Source: an uncultured Caldimonas sp.
GTDB taxonomy: Bacteria; Pseudomonadota; Gammaproteobacteria; Burkholderiales; Burkholderiaceae
NCBI RefSeq assembly: GCF_946480305.1
Contig: NZ_CAMLJQ010000014.1
Coordinates: 33,821 to 97,820 of the forward strand
Direction of reading: 5' to 3'
Length of the DNA: 64,000 nt
Numbering within the stretch: the stretch's first letter is position 1; every line of letters begins with the position of its first letter. The translations under genes were made by a program, and so were the position numbers. The notes below the pieces were generated by a model, which saw only the letters and a list, made by a program, of their open reading frames with translations, had not been told where the DNA came from and did no database searches. Positions 35,873-47,400 of this stretch are shown here, one piece after another.

Positions 35873-38800
35873 ATGACACCTCTGCAAGCCATCCTGCTCG
35901 GCCGCCAGCATGCCCGCATCCTGCTGCTGAGCTTTCCCAACGACAACGGCCCCGCGTCCGAACTGGTCGTCGAACAGCTCCAGGCGTTCGAGTCGCTCTC
36001 CAAGGACTTCCTCTACAAGGTCGAGCTGCTCAGCGACAACGCCAACATCGACCTCGAAGAGGTACAAGGCAAGCTGATGTGCGTCTCGCTCGTGCGGGCC
36101 GACGGCACCTTGCGCCATTTCACTGGCCACGTCTGGTCGTTCCGCCACCTCAAGACCAACGGCGGCGTCGCGACCTACGAAGCCGAGCTGGTCCCGTGGT
36201 TCCACTTCCTCAAACTGCGCGAGAACTGCCGTCCCTTCCACAACCAGACCTTGCAACAGCAGATCGAAGCGCTGTTCGCGGACTATGGCGCACTGCCCCG
36301 CTGGGAATGGAAAGTCACCGGCGAACAACGCCAGTTCACGATGTGCATCCAGTGGTCGGAGAGTGATCACAACTATGTCAGCGCACGTCTGGAAGCAGCG
36401 GGATACCCGTATGGCTGGGAGCACACGGAAGACGGTCACACCTGGATCGTCAAGAGCGACACGCGCGATTGCGAGCCCATCGACGGCGCTTCGCCAAACA
36501 TCCGTTTCCACAGCAACGCCGGCTCCGAAGAAGAGAATGCCATCGCCCAGTGGCGCCCCTGCCGTCAGGCCGTGTCATCCACCGCTGTGCTGTCCGGCTA
36601 CGACTTCAAGGCGCCTGACCCGGTGCATGTCGACACGCCCACCGTCAACACGCAGGGCGAGGTCCCGAAGCTCGAAGTCCACAGCTACGAGGGTCACTAC
36701 GGCTTCACCCACCGCCTGGACGGCGAGCGCCTTGCACGCCTGCGCATGGAGGAGATCGAAGCACGCGACCGCCAATACGAAGCCGAAGGCAACTGCGGCT
36801 TCGTGATGCCCGGCCGGTGGTTCCAGCTCGTCGACCACCACGCTCACCGAGGCGAAGACGCACAGTTCCTCATCCTCGAAGCCACGCACTACGCCCGCAA
36901 CAACTACCTGCAAGGCGACGATGCGGTAGCCGAGTACCGCAACACCTTCAAGGCGCAACGCAAAGCGATTCCCTGGAAACCCGGCCGTCAGTTCAACAGC
37001 ACCCGCACCCAGGTGCTTGCGCCGCAGACCGCCACCGTGGTCGGCCCTGAAGAGAACGGTGCCGTGAACGTCGACGAGTACGGCCGCATCCAGGTGCAGT
37101 TCCATTGGGACCGCGGCCAGACCATGAGCTGCCGCGTGCGCGTCGCCACCAACTGGGCCGGCGGAGAAAACGGCCTGCTCAGCCACCCGCGTGTCGGCTC
37201 CGAGGTGGTCATCCAATTCCTTGATGGCAACCCGGACCACCCCATCATCACCGGCGGCATCTTCAACCAGCGCTACATGCCGCCATGGAAGCTGCCCGAG
37301 CAGCACGTGCTGACGGGCCTGCGCAGCCGCGAGCTGACCCCTAGCGGAGGCAACAACCCCGGCGGGCGCAGCAACCACGTCATCCTGGACGACACGCACG
37401 ACGACATCCAGGTGCAGGTCAAGAGCGACCATCTGTGCAGCCAGCTGAGCCTGGGCGACATCCGGCGTATCGAGGACACCGCGGGTCGCAAGGATGCGCG
37501 CGGCCAGGGCGCCGAGCTGCATACCGAAGGCCATGCCGTGCTGCGTGCCGGCAAGGGCATGCTGGTGACCACGGAGCTGCGCCAGAACGCGCGCGGCCAC
37601 ATCACCGACATGCCGGAGACCATCGAGCGGCTGACGCAGGGTGAGCAACTGCACGACAGCCTCTCCAAGGTGGCGCAGGAAGCCCAGGCCCACCAGTCCG
37701 GCGACCAGGACGAAGTGGTCAAGTCGCTGCAGGCACAGAACACCGATATCAAGGGCTCCGGCGGCAACCCCGAGCAAGGCGAGTTCCCCGAGTTCCAGGC
37801 GCCGCACCTCACGTTCGCCAGCCCGGCCGGTATCCAGACGACGACCGAGGGCAGCACGCACTTCGCAAGTGCGCAGCACACGGCCCTGAGCAGCGGTGGC
37901 CACACCAGCATCAGCTCTGGCAAGAGCCTGCTCGCCGCCGTCAAGGATGCGATCCGGCTGTTTGCCTACAAGACCGGCATGAAGCTGGTCGCGGCGACCG
38001 CCAACATCGACATCACGGCGCTGAAGGACAGCATCAACCTGCTCGCCAAGCTCAACATCACGCACACCGCCAACCGCATCGAGATCACCGCCAAGCAGGA
38101 AGTGGTCATCAACGGCGGCGGCAGCTACACCAAGTGGACCGGCTCGGGCATCAGCCACGGCACCAGCGGCCCGTGGCAGGTCAAGGCGGCCAGCTTCAGC
38201 CACAGCGGCCCGGCGAGCATGGGCACCCCCAGCCTGCCGCAGGCCATCCAGCTGCCCAAGGGCAACCTGGAGCTGTTCCACGAATACGTGCTCTCGTCCG
38301 GCGAGCGCATCCAGGGCGTCAAGCAGGGTCAGTTCAGTGTGGTCGACTCCGAAGGCGCTTCGCATGGCGGCGCCCTCGACGGCAACGGCTTCAACGCTGT
38401 GGCGAGCGTGCCGATGGGCATGGCCGAGATCGACTACGGCAAGGACCCGAGCGACCCATGGGACGAGGGCAGCCATTTCGGCAAGACCACGTGGCCGCCG
38501 ATGCCGCCGGCCACCGGCGCCTCCTCCGCCATGTCGGCCTTGGGTTCCTCGTTCGCTGGCTCGCAAGCCGGCAAGGCCGGCTCTGGCAATTCAGGTGCCC
38601 TGGGCGCACTCGGCGGTGTCGCGGGCGTCGCATCCCTGGCTGGTGCCATACCCGGTGCATCGTCTGCCGCCGCCGGCCTCGGTAAATTCGCCGCCGTGGC
38701 GTCCACTGCGCAACAGGCGGTCAGCACAGTACAGGCGGTCCAGCAGGGAGGCGCTCAAGCGTTGCTGCAGCCCGCATTGCAGATCGCCAAGTCGAAGGCG

Positions 38801-38947
38801 ATGCCGGTCGTCGCGCAACAGGCCAAGGGCGCGCTCCCACCTGGATTCGCAGGAGACCTGAGCGGTGGGATGCCGAGCATGCCCACCCTGGCCAAGGCTA
38901 AACCCGCGCCTTCGCCACTGGAAGACTACAGGGAATTCGCTGTCTGA
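35873..38947 (+). CDS. vgrG: VgrG type VI secretion spike protein
   Basis: A 1024-residue VgrG. The gp27-like N-terminal part (about 10-390) includes QLQAFESLSKDFLYKVELLS. The gp5/OB-fold region (about 405-500) has YGRIQVQFHWDRGQTMSCRVRVATNWAG and LSHPRVGSEVVIQFLDGNPD. A DUF2345-type beta-helix needle (about 530-830) ends in SYTKWTGSGISH. The extended C-terminus (about 880-985) is Ala/Gly/Ser-rich and hydrophobic. It is the trimeric tip of a T6SS and loads the Rhs proteins encoded downstream. A GGAGG at 35860-35864 supports ATG 35873. No other T6SS structural gene is in the window. Confidence 0.92.
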   Translation: MTPLQAILLGRQHARILLLSFPNDNGPASELVVEQLQAFESLSKDFLYKVELLSDNANIDLEEVQGKLMCVSLVRADGTLRHFTGHVWSFRHLKTNGGVATYEAELVPWFHFLKLRENCRPFHNQTLQQQIEALFADYGALPRWEWKVTGEQRQFTMCIQWSESDHNYVSARLEAAGYPYGWEHTEDGHTWIVKSDTRDCEPIDGASPNIRFHSNAGSEEENAIAQWRPCRQAVSSTAVLSGYDFKAPDPVHVDTPTVNTQGEVPKLEVHSYEGHYGFTHRLDGERLARLRMEEIEARDRQYEAEGNCGFVMPGRWFQLVDHHAHRGEDAQFLILEATHYARNNYLQGDDAVAEYRNTFKAQRKAIPWKPGRQFNSTRTQVLAPQTATVVGPEENGAVNVDEYGRIQVQFHWDRGQTMSCRVRVATNWAGGENGLLSHPRVGSEVVIQFLDGNPDHPIITGGIFNQRYMPPWKLPEQHVLTGLRSRELTPSGGNNPGGRSNHVILDDTHDDIQVQVKSDHLCSQLSLGDIRRIEDTAGRKDARGQGAELHTEGHAVLRAGKGMLVTTELRQNARGHITDMPETIERLTQGEQLHDSLSKVAQEAQAHQSGDQDEVVKSLQAQNTDIKGSGGNPEQGEFPEFQAPHLTFASPAGIQTTTEGSTHFASAQHTALSSGGHTSISSGKSLLAAVKDAIRLFAYKTGMKLVAATANIDITALKDSINLLAKLNITHTANRIEITAKQEVVINGGGSYTKWTGSGISHGTSGPWQVKAASFSHSGPASMGTPSLPQAIQLPKGNLELFHEYVLSSGERIQGVKQGQFSVVDSEGASHGGALDGNGFNAVASVPMGMAEIDYGKDPSDPWDEGSHFGKTTWPPMPPATGASSAMSALGSSFAGSQAGKAGSGNSGALGALGGVAGVASLAGAIPGASSAAAGLGKFAAVASTAQQAVSTVQAVQQGGAQALLQPALQIAKSKAMPVVAQQAKGALPPGFAGDLSGGMPSMPTLAKAKPAPSPLEDYREFAV

Positions 38948-38989
38948 GGGACGGCGTACAGAGAGGCCGACAGCGGCCCACAGAACGAC

Positions 38990-41900
38990 ATGACCGAGCC
39001 GACTCAGAAGCCGCCCGAGGGAGGGCAAGCACCGAAACGCGAGACGCAAACCGCCGTCGCGCCGCTGAACACCATAGCGCCTGAGGACATCGCGGCGAGC
39101 GCCAATGCGTTCGATGCGTGGCTGCGCAAGATCTCAGGGGACTACGTCACGCTGGACCGCCTGACCGTCGTGGCCGGCAGCCTGCCGGTGCTCGGCAACG
39201 TCATGGCCCTGGTCGACGCCCTGGTCGATGTGGTGCGCATCGTCGAGGGCTACCTCGCCAAGAAGGGCGCCGAGTTCCTGGACTGGGTGAGCCTCGGCAT
39301 CAACCTCATCGGCATCGTTCCCGGCTTCGGCGCGGCCCGCATGAGCCTGCGTCCAGCCTTGCACCTGGTCAAGAGCCGCTTTGCCGCCGGGGCCAAGGAC
39401 ATTGGCGCAGCGGTCATCGAGGTCCTGGCGATGGACCTGGCCGACAAGTTGAGCGGTGAAATCGAGACGTTCGTCGAAGGCGCGATGAACCGGATCAAGG
39501 GCATGCTCGACAAGTGTGCCGACCTTGCCGACGGTATCGCCGACGAACTGAGCGGCGTGCTCAAGCGCTGCCTGGGCAGCGAGCCGCTGTTCAAGCTCAA
39601 CACACCACCGCCGGCCCCGGAGCCGCGCCCGTACGACCCGAAGACCACCTCCATCTTCGGGCGCATGGTGCAGTCGGCGAAGAACATGGGCCAGCAGGCC
39701 AAGCATGCCGCGCAAGTCGGCATGACGCATTACGGGAACGCCTACAAGCAGATTGGCAACTATGTGGGGGCAAAAGCCGCAGACCTGCTGCCCGAACATG
39801 CCCGGGCCAAGGTGCAAGGCGTCATCGGCAGTCTGCAAGAAACCAAAGTCAACTTCCGCGCCAACCTGACCAAGCTCGCCGACCCAGGCGCCGAGCGCGG
39901 CATCATGTGGATGCTGACCCTGCTGCTGCAGGCCATCCGCAGCCGCAAGCGAACCCGCGCCGCGATGCTGCCTGCCGACAAGGGCACCCAGGTGCGAGAG
40001 ACCCGGCACGGCAATCGTGTCGATGGCACCAACAAACAGGTGCACGGCGGCGTCGACCCCAGCGCCTGCAAGGTTTGCCCAGCACGCGCCGGCACCAAGG
40101 GCTCCATCAGCTACATCACGGGCGCCGAGAGCTTCGCGCACACGGATTTCGTGCTGCCGGCACCCATCCCCATCGAGTGGAGCCGCACCTACCGCAGCAA
40201 CCTGGCCGCATTCGACCAAGGTCCCCTCGGCGCCCGCTGGCTGACACCCTTCACGACGCGCATCGACGTTCGTGGCAAAGGCCGCCAACGCTCCCTGGTC
40301 TACCACGGTGCTGACGGCCGCAGCCACAGCTATCCCTGGCTCGAAGTCGGGCAGTCTCATTGCGATGCCATTGAACTGCGTACGCTGACGCGTGTCAGTT
40401 CTAGCCTCCTGTGGCTGGACCTTGGCAAGCCGGCCCCTGAAGGCGAGCCGGTTCCTTGGCGCGAGACGTACGAACTGGTCGACACACCCAGCGGCAAGGT
40501 GGCCACCCACGGCGAGCAGCACTTTCGGCTCGTCGCGATCCAGGGGATGCACGGTGCGGCTGTTGGGCTGCGCTATGACCACACCTTGACCGAGGGCCCG
40601 TGCGCCGGTGAACAGGTGCTCAGCGACATCCTGAGCAAGCAAGGCGAACAGACGCTGGCGCATGTCGGCGTGAAGCCCCACCCCCAAACCGGTCGCATCG
40701 AGTCGCTGTGGGAGATCAAGGACGGTGAGTTGGTGCGTCAACTCGCGGCCTATGAGCACGACGAACAAGGCGATCTGGTGCAGGCTCGCGACGAAAACGG
40801 AGCGAGCTGGCACTACGCGTACCAGCATCACCTTGTCACGCGGTACACCGATCGCACCGGTCGTGGCATGAACCTGGAGTACGACGGGACCGGGCCGACC
40901 GCGAAAGCCATCCACGAGTGGGCTGACGATGGCAGCTACGACACCCGCCTGGAGTGGGACGAGAACATCCGCCTGACCTATGTCACGGACGCGCTCGGTC
41001 AGGAGACCTGGGTCTACTACGACATCAAGGGCTACCCGTATCGCACCATCCACCCGGACAAGCGCGAGGAATGGTTCTACCGGGACGACGCGAAGAACAT
41101 CACCTGCCACGTCCACCCTGACGGCAGTACCGAGCACTTCCGCTACGACGAGCACGGCAACCTGCTGCAGCACACCCGCGCGGACGGCAGCGTCCTGCAC
41201 TTCGAATACGACAAGGGCCACCGCCTCACCGGCGTCCTGGACCCGGACGGGGGCGTGTGGAAGCGCGGCTACGACCCGCAGGGGCGCTTGAGCGAGGAAA
41301 CCGACCCGCTGGGCAACAAGACGGAATACGCCTACGACAAGCTGGGGCGCCTGACCAAGGTGACCGATGCCAAGGGCGGCACGAAGAAGCTCGCCTACAC
41401 CGATGCAGGTCAGCTGGCCCGCTACACCGACTGCTCTGGCCGCACCTCACAGTGGGCTTACGACGAGCGCGGCCGTCTGTCCATTGCCACCGATGCCGCC
41501 GGCAACGAAACGAAATACCGCTACACACCGTTGACCGAGCAGGCGCTTCAGCGCGCGTGGCGGTCCGATGACTACGGCAACCATCCCGGTCAGTTGGAAG
41601 CGGTGGTGTATCCGGACGAGACCGAAGAGCACTTCTGTCATGACGCGGAAGGCCGCCTGCTCAAGCACATCGATGCGCTGAACCGCGTCACGGCTTACCG
41701 CTACACGGCGGCCGGGCTGATACACGATCGCGTCGACGCACTGGGTCAGCGCCTGGGCTATCGCTGGGACCGTCTCGGCCGCTTGGCCGAACTGCGCAAC
41801 GAGAACGAGCGTTCCTACAGCTTCACGTACGACCCGGTCGGGAAGCTGCTCGAAGAGACCGGCTTCGACGGCAAGACCACCGAGTACCGTTACGCTGAAG

Positions 41901-44005
41901 ACACCGGCGTGCTGAAAGCCGTCGTTGAAGGCGATGTCACCACGGAGCTGAAATTCGACCCGTTGGGACGAGTGTTGCAGCGCAAGGCCACCGCGCCCGG
42001 CCAGGACGAGCAAATCGAGACCTACCGCTACTACCCAGGCGGTCAACTGGGCGAAGCCAGGAACGAGCACGCCCGGCTGCAGTGGTTCTACGACGCCGCG
42101 GGCAATCTGGTGCGCGAGCATCAGACCTACCAAGGCCCACTCTTCCCTGAGAAGAAAACCGCCGTCTGGCGCCACCGCTACAACGAACTGAACCAGCGCG
42201 TCGGCACAACCCGACCGGACGGCCACACCCTGGAATGGCTGACCTACGGCTCGGGGCACCTCCACGGGCTGATGCTTGATGGCAAGGATGTCCTGAACTT
42301 CGAGCGCGACTCTCTGCATCGAGAGGTGTACCGCCAGCAGGGCAATGGCCTGACGCAACAACAGACGTACGATCCGGTCGGCCGCTTGCTCGAGCAGCAG
42401 GTGAACCCGGCTCAACAGCAGCGGCCGCTGCATGTCAGCGAGGCATACCGGCAGTCGCAGATCGCCGTGGACAGGCAGGCGGAGATCGTGCGGCGCTACA
42501 GCTACGACAAAGCCGGGCAACTCGACCACATCGAGGACAGCCGGCGCGGCCGCATGGTCTACCGATACGACCCGGTGGGTCGGCTGCTGCAGGCCACGGG
42601 CGGCTTGGGTACGGAGGTGTTTGCGTTCGATCCTGCCGGCAACATCGTCCCGGCATCGCAGCCGAGCGACAGTGCCAGCGCTGCATTGCCCGCGTCGAAG
42701 TTGCCGAAGGTGCTCGACAACCTGCTCAAGGAATACGCGGGCACCACCTATCGATACGACACGCGGGGCAATCTGATCGAACGGGTCCGCATGGGCCAGC
42801 GGGCGGAGTTCGCGTGGGATGCGTTCAACCGCATGATGAAGGCCACGACACCCGAGGGTGTTGCGACCTTCGCCTACGACCCGTTGGGACGGCGCATCGC
42901 CAAGCGCAGTGAACGACCTGCTTCGCAGGGCGGTGAGCCGCTGTGCGAGGAGGTTCTGTTCGGTTGGGATGCCGACACCATCGCCTTCGAAAGCCGCATC
43001 TCGCGCGGGCCGCGTTCAGAAGTGGCGCGGACGGTGCACTACATCCATGAGCCTGGGAGTTTTGTGCCGCTGCTGCAAGCGAGAAGCAATGCCGCGGTTG
43101 ACCTCCCGCCGACGACGGATGTCAAGGCGCTGGCCGAGTTCAACGGCGGGCGGTACGAATCGGAGTTGGACCCGCTGTGGAACGGCGCGCTTGACGATCG
43201 CGAGCTGCTGCCGTTTGCAAAGGCCGACATTGCGTACTACCAGTGCGATCACCTGGGTACGCCGCAGGAGCTGACCGACCATGAAGGCAAGGTCGCCTGG
43301 GCGGCCCAGTACAAAGCTTGGGGGCAGGCAAAGGAAATCATCAGTGACGCCGCTCGCAAGGCGGGCATCACGAACCCGATCCGGTTCCAGGGGCAGTATT
43401 TCGACGAAGAGACCGGGCTCCACTACAACCGGTACCGCTACTACGACCCCCTCGCCGGTCGGTTCGTCAGTCGCGATCCGGCCGGCCTGCTCGGCGGCTT
43501 CAATGCCCATGCCTACGCTCCGAATCCCATTCAGTGGGTAGACCCACTGGGCCTCGCACCGGTATGGGATTGCAAGTCGAACCGATGGCGTGACAGCACG
43601 TCGGGTCGCTATAGAGGCCGGCCGACCGAAGCTGTCAAGACAGATCCCGACAAGGCGTTCTTCTGGTCCGGTCGCACGGAAGGCGTCGGTGGCGAGCATG
43701 TCGCCAAGCAGGTTGCAACGGCCCACGGAGGGACCACCTTGGAGTTGCAGTTGGAGAAGAACGGCGTCGTCATGCCCCCGTGGGATCCAAGCAACCCCAA
43801 GGCAACGAAGGAATGGGAAGAGATCTCCCGGTCGTACGCCCAACAGGCGTGTGGGTTGACGCGCGGGGTGATTGGTCAGGAACTTCGGCCAGGCAACATC
43901 TGGGAAACGCGCGAAAAGGGAGCGTTGATCGCAAACCCCGCAGTGACCCAGATCGACACGATCGACCCCAAGACGGGGGCCACGAAAACCATCTTCAAAA
44001 GATGA
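38990..44005 (+). CDS. Rhs effector 1 with ADP-ribosyl-cyclase-like toxin tip
   Basis: A 1671-residue Rhs protein. The N-terminal region has hydrophobic helices (about 60-130) and no PAAR domain. Dense YD/RHS repeats run from about 390 to 1500, including RYYDPLAGRFVSRDPAGLLGG. The self-cleavage DPLGL motif is near residue 1518. The variable tip (about 1525-1671) reads AFFWSGR, TTLELQLEKNG, WEEISRSYAQQACG and GNIWETREKGALIANPAV. That order of W-S, T-L-E, W..S..YA..A and W-E resembles the CD38/ADP-ribosyl-cyclase fold (the Tox-ARC class), predicting an NAD-consuming toxin. The stop overlaps the immunity gene. Confidence 0.88.
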   Translation: MTEPTQKPPEGGQAPKRETQTAVAPLNTIAPEDIAASANAFDAWLRKISGDYVTLDRLTVVAGSLPVLGNVMALVDALVDVVRIVEGYLAKKGAEFLDWVSLGINLIGIVPGFGAARMSLRPALHLVKSRFAAGAKDIGAAVIEVLAMDLADKLSGEIETFVEGAMNRIKGMLDKCADLADGIADELSGVLKRCLGSEPLFKLNTPPPAPEPRPYDPKTTSIFGRMVQSAKNMGQQAKHAAQVGMTHYGNAYKQIGNYVGAKAADLLPEHARAKVQGVIGSLQETKVNFRANLTKLADPGAERGIMWMLTLLLQAIRSRKRTRAAMLPADKGTQVRETRHGNRVDGTNKQVHGGVDPSACKVCPARAGTKGSISYITGAESFAHTDFVLPAPIPIEWSRTYRSNLAAFDQGPLGARWLTPFTTRIDVRGKGRQRSLVYHGADGRSHSYPWLEVGQSHCDAIELRTLTRVSSSLLWLDLGKPAPEGEPVPWRETYELVDTPSGKVATHGEQHFRLVAIQGMHGAAVGLRYDHTLTEGPCAGEQVLSDILSKQGEQTLAHVGVKPHPQTGRIESLWEIKDGELVRQLAAYEHDEQGDLVQARDENGASWHYAYQHHLVTRYTDRTGRGMNLEYDGTGPTAKAIHEWADDGSYDTRLEWDENIRLTYVTDALGQETWVYYDIKGYPYRTIHPDKREEWFYRDDAKNITCHVHPDGSTEHFRYDEHGNLLQHTRADGSVLHFEYDKGHRLTGVLDPDGGVWKRGYDPQGRLSEETDPLGNKTEYAYDKLGRLTKVTDAKGGTKKLAYTDAGQLARYTDCSGRTSQWAYDERGRLSIATDAAGNETKYRYTPLTEQALQRAWRSDDYGNHPGQLEAVVYPDETEEHFCHDAEGRLLKHIDALNRVTAYRYTAAGLIHDRVDALGQRLGYRWDRLGRLAELRNENERSYSFTYDPVGKLLEETGFDGKTTEYRYAEDTGVLKAVVEGDVTTELKFDPLGRVLQRKATAPGQDEQIETYRYYPGGQLGEARNEHARLQWFYDAAGNLVREHQTYQGPLFPEKKTAVWRHRYNELNQRVGTTRPDGHTLEWLTYGSGHLHGLMLDGKDVLNFERDSLHREVYRQQGNGLTQQQTYDPVGRLLEQQVNPAQQQRPLHVSEAYRQSQIAVDRQAEIVRRYSYDKAGQLDHIEDSRRGRMVYRYDPVGRLLQATGGLGTEVFAFDPAGNIVPASQPSDSASAALPASKLPKVLDNLLKEYAGTTYRYDTRGNLIERVRMGQRAEFAWDAFNRMMKATTPEGVATFAYDPLGRRIAKRSERPASQGGEPLCEEVLFGWDADTIAFESRISRGPRSEVARTVHYIHEPGSFVPLLQARSNAAVDLPPTTDVKALAEFNGGRYESELDPLWNGALDDRELLPFAKADIAYYQCDHLGTPQELTDHEGKVAWAAQYKAWGQAKEIISDAARKAGITNPIRFQGQYFDEETGLHYNRYRYYDPLAGRFVSRDPAGLLGGFNAHAYAPNPIQWVDPLGLAPVWDCKSNRWRDSTSGRYRGRPTEAVKTDPDKAFFWSGRTEGVGGEHVAKQVATAHGGTTLELQLEKNGVVMPPWDPSNPKATKEWEEISRSYAQQACGLTRGVIGQELRPGNIWETREKGALIANPAVTQIDTIDPKTGATKTIFKR

Positions 44006-44256
44006 GCACTATGGAACTGGTTGAGATTTCACGCGGGCATCTCCGCGTAAAGGACGGCGCTCGAAGCGTGACCATCTACGGCGAGGCCCTCTTGCGAGGT
44101 CACGGCTCCCCCGACTTCGTGCTGTATCAGAACAGCATTGGAAAGTGGGACGCTCCGAACGACAACGAAGACATTTCGTCCGATCAAAAAGAGCGAATCC
44201 TTCGGTATCTGCAGGAAGAGTTCCCGAGAAGAAGCATGGTGCTGGAGATCGAGTAG
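44002..44256 (+). CDS. Imm74-like immunity protein for Rhs 1
   Basis: An 84-residue protein translationally coupled (ATGA) to the Rhs 1 gene, the expected place for its cognate immunity protein. It reads RGHLRVKDGARSVTIYGEALL, PDFVLYQNSIGKWDAP and ERILRYLQEEFPRRSMVLEIE, which match my recollection of the Imm74 family of small immunity proteins. It is predicted to bind and block the NAD-targeting toxin tip in the cytoplasm. Family name is from memory; the immunity role follows from position and size. Confidence 0.72.
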   Translation: MSTMELVEISRGHLRVKDGARSVTIYGEALLRGHGSPDFVLYQNSIGKWDAPNDNEDISSDQKERILRYLQEEFPRRSMVLEIE

Positions 44257-44486
44257 CCGCGGTTCGCCGCAATCCAGGCTGTTCCCGCCCGCACACAGGC
44301 TCGTCGTGTCGAGAAATGCCTGGGCGATAGTCGCCACACACCTGAACAGTAGGGCATGCATCAGTAGTTGAAGGTTACGGAACACATTGCACACCCCTCA
44401 GCAAAGCCAGCGGTTCGGCTTCGTCGAGGGGCCGCGTGGCCCAGGGAGGGTCGCGTGCAGTTGACTGCATCAAAGACGGGATCCAA

Positions 44487-47400
44487 ATGACCGAACCGAC
44501 CACAACGCCCGAGGGCGGGCAGGCGAAGCGAGAGCCACAGACGGCGGTCGCTCCGCTGAACGCCATCGCACCGGAAGACCTGCAAGCCAGCGCCAACGAG
44601 TTCGACAAGTGGCTGCAAGACAAGACCGGCGGCTACATCACGCTCGACCGGCTGACGGCCGTGGCCGGCAGCCTGCCGGTGCTCGGCAACATCATGGCGC
44701 TGGCCAGCGCCGTGATGGACGTGGTGCACATCGTCGAAGGCTACATCTCCAAGAAGGGGGCCGACTTCTTCCAGTGGGTGTCGCTCGGCATCAACGTCAT
44801 CGGAATCGTACCCACGCTCGGCGCCGTGCGCATGAGCCTGCGCCCTGCCCTGCATCTCGTGCGCAGCCGCTTCTCGGCCGGCGCCAAGAACATTGGGGCC
44901 GCCGTCGTCGAAGTGCTCGCTATGGATCTCGCCGACCACATCGCCGGCGACATGGAGGAGTTCATCACCAAGGCGACGAAGAAGCTCGACAGCATGCTCA
45001 AGGAGTGCGCGGACTGGGCCGACAAGTTCGCCGACTCGCTCATCGGCGTGCTCAAGCGCGCCCTCGGCAACGAGCCACTGTTCAAGCTCAACCCGCCCCC
45101 GCCGCCTCCCGCGCCTGCTGTCTATGACGCCAAGACGAACACCTTCTTCGGCAACCTGATGCAGTCGGCCAAGAACCTGGGCAACAAGGCCAAGCACGCG
45201 GCCCAGGTCGGTGCCACCCACTACACCAACGCGTACAAGCAGGTCGGCAACTACGTGGGCTCAGCGGCGGCCAGCCTGCTTCCCGACGGAGCACGCGCCT
45301 CTGTGCAAGGCCTGATCGACACGCTGCAGCAGACCAAAGTCGGCTTTCGTGCCAGCCTTTCCAAGCTGGCAGATCCCAGCACCGAACGCAGCATCATGTG
45401 GCTGCTCCACAGCATCCTGGCGGCCATCGCCAATCGTCGCCGCACGCGCACCGCGATGATGGGCGCCAACAACGGCACGCAGGTCCGCCAGGAGATTCAC
45501 GGTCAAAAGGTCGAGGCCGTCAACAAGCAGGCACCGGCCACGGCCGATCCCAACCGCTGCAAGGCCTGCCCGTCACCCACCGGTACCGGCGGCTCGATCA
45601 GCTACGCGACCGGCGTTGAGAGCTTCACCCACACGGACTTCGTGCTTCAGGCACCGCTGCCCATCGAGTGGAGCCGCACCTACCGCAGCAACCAAGCCGC
45701 CTACGACCAGGGCTCGATGGGTGCGCGCTGGCTCACGCCCTACACGACCCGAATCGACGTGCAGAGCACCGGCCGCCAGCGCGAACTGGTTTACCACGCA
45801 GCAGACGGACGCAGCCACCGCTACCCCTGGCTGGAAGTCGGCCAAGCGCACCGAGACGCGATCGAAGACCTCACGCTTATGCGCGTCGGCCCGAGTCTGC
45901 TGCAGCTCGACTTCGGCAAGCCACTGCCCGAAGGTGAACCGAGTCCGTACCGCGAGACGTTCGAGCTGGTCGACACCTGTGCAGCCAGGGCCGAAACCTG
46001 GGGCACGCAGCACTTCCGGCTGGTCGCCATCGAGTCACTGCATGGCGCGAAGCTCGTGCTCGGCTACGACCACCGCGTAAGTGAAGGCCCCTTGCAGGGC
46101 GCCCAGCTGCTGAGCCACGTTGCCAGCCTCCAAGGTGATCAGGTCATCGCGGCCGTCGCCGTGACGTTCGATGAAGCTTCCGGCCAGATCAACAGCGTGT
46201 GGGAGATCCGTGAAGGCGAGCTGGAGCGGCAGCTCGCCGCCTACGACTACGACGACCAGGGCGACCTAGTGAGCGCGCGCGACGAGAACGGCGCTGCCTG
46301 GCGCTACCAATACCAAAACCACCTCGTCACCCGCTACACCGACCGCACCAAGCGAGGCATGAACCTCGAATACGACGGCACCGGCCCGGATGCCAAGGCG
46401 ATCCACGAGTGGGCCGATGACGGCAGCTACGACACCCGCCTGGAGTGGGACGAGAACATCCGCCTGACCTATGTCACCGACGCGCAGGGCGGCGAAACAT
46501 GGGTCTACTTCGACATCCTCGGCTACCCGTACCGCGTTATCCACGCTGACAAACGCGAGGAATGGTTCTACCGCGACGACGCGAAGAACCTGCAAACGCA
46601 CCTGCACCCCGACGGCACCACGGACCACTACAAGTACGACGAGCACGGCAACGTCATCCGCCACATCCGGCCCGATGGCAGCCGCGTGCATTACGAGTAC
46701 GACAAGGCGCACCGTGTCGTCGGTGTGCTCGATCCCGACGGCAACGTTTGGGAGCGCGACTACGACCAGCGCGGCCGACTGACCGAAGAGACTGACCCGC
46801 TGGGCCACAAGACCGAGTTCGGCTATGACGACGCAGGCCGGGTGATCAAGGTCACCGATGCCAAGGGCGGCACGAAGAAGCTCGTCTACGACGCGCAAGG
46901 CCGCCTGACCCGCTACACCGACTGCTCGGGCCGCACCACGCAGTGGGCTTACGACGATCGAGGCCGGCTCACGAAGACGACCGACGCCGCAGGCCACGAG
47001 ACCAAGTACCGCTACACGCCGCTGACCGAAGACGCGCTGCGCCGTGCTTGGACCCCGAACGACTACGGCAACCACCCGGGCCAGCTCGAGGCGGTCATCC
47101 ACCCCGACGAAACCGAAGAGCGCCTGTGGCACGACGCCGAAGGCCGGCTCGTCAAGCACAGCGATGCGCTCAAGCGCATCACCACTTACCGCTACACGGC
47201 GGCAGGCCTGGTGGACGATCGCATCGACGCGGCCGGCCACCGCCTGGCGTACAGATGGGACAAGCTCGGCCGGCTCGTCGAGCTGCGCAACGAGAACGGC
47301 CGTCCGTACAGCTTCAAGTACGACCCGGTCGGCCGGCTGCTAGAAGAAACCGGCTTCGACGGCAAGACCACCCAGTACCTCTACGCCGAGGACACCGGTG

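Noticed and set aside
36575..38566. Long minus-strand open frame opposite vgrG
   Set aside because: Composition follows from the reverse complement of vgrG codons; no motif and no start signal.
39134..41221. Long minus-strand open frame opposite Rhs 1
   Set aside because: Shadow of the Rhs coding strand; repeated Val/Gly/Asp pattern mirrors the YD repeats.
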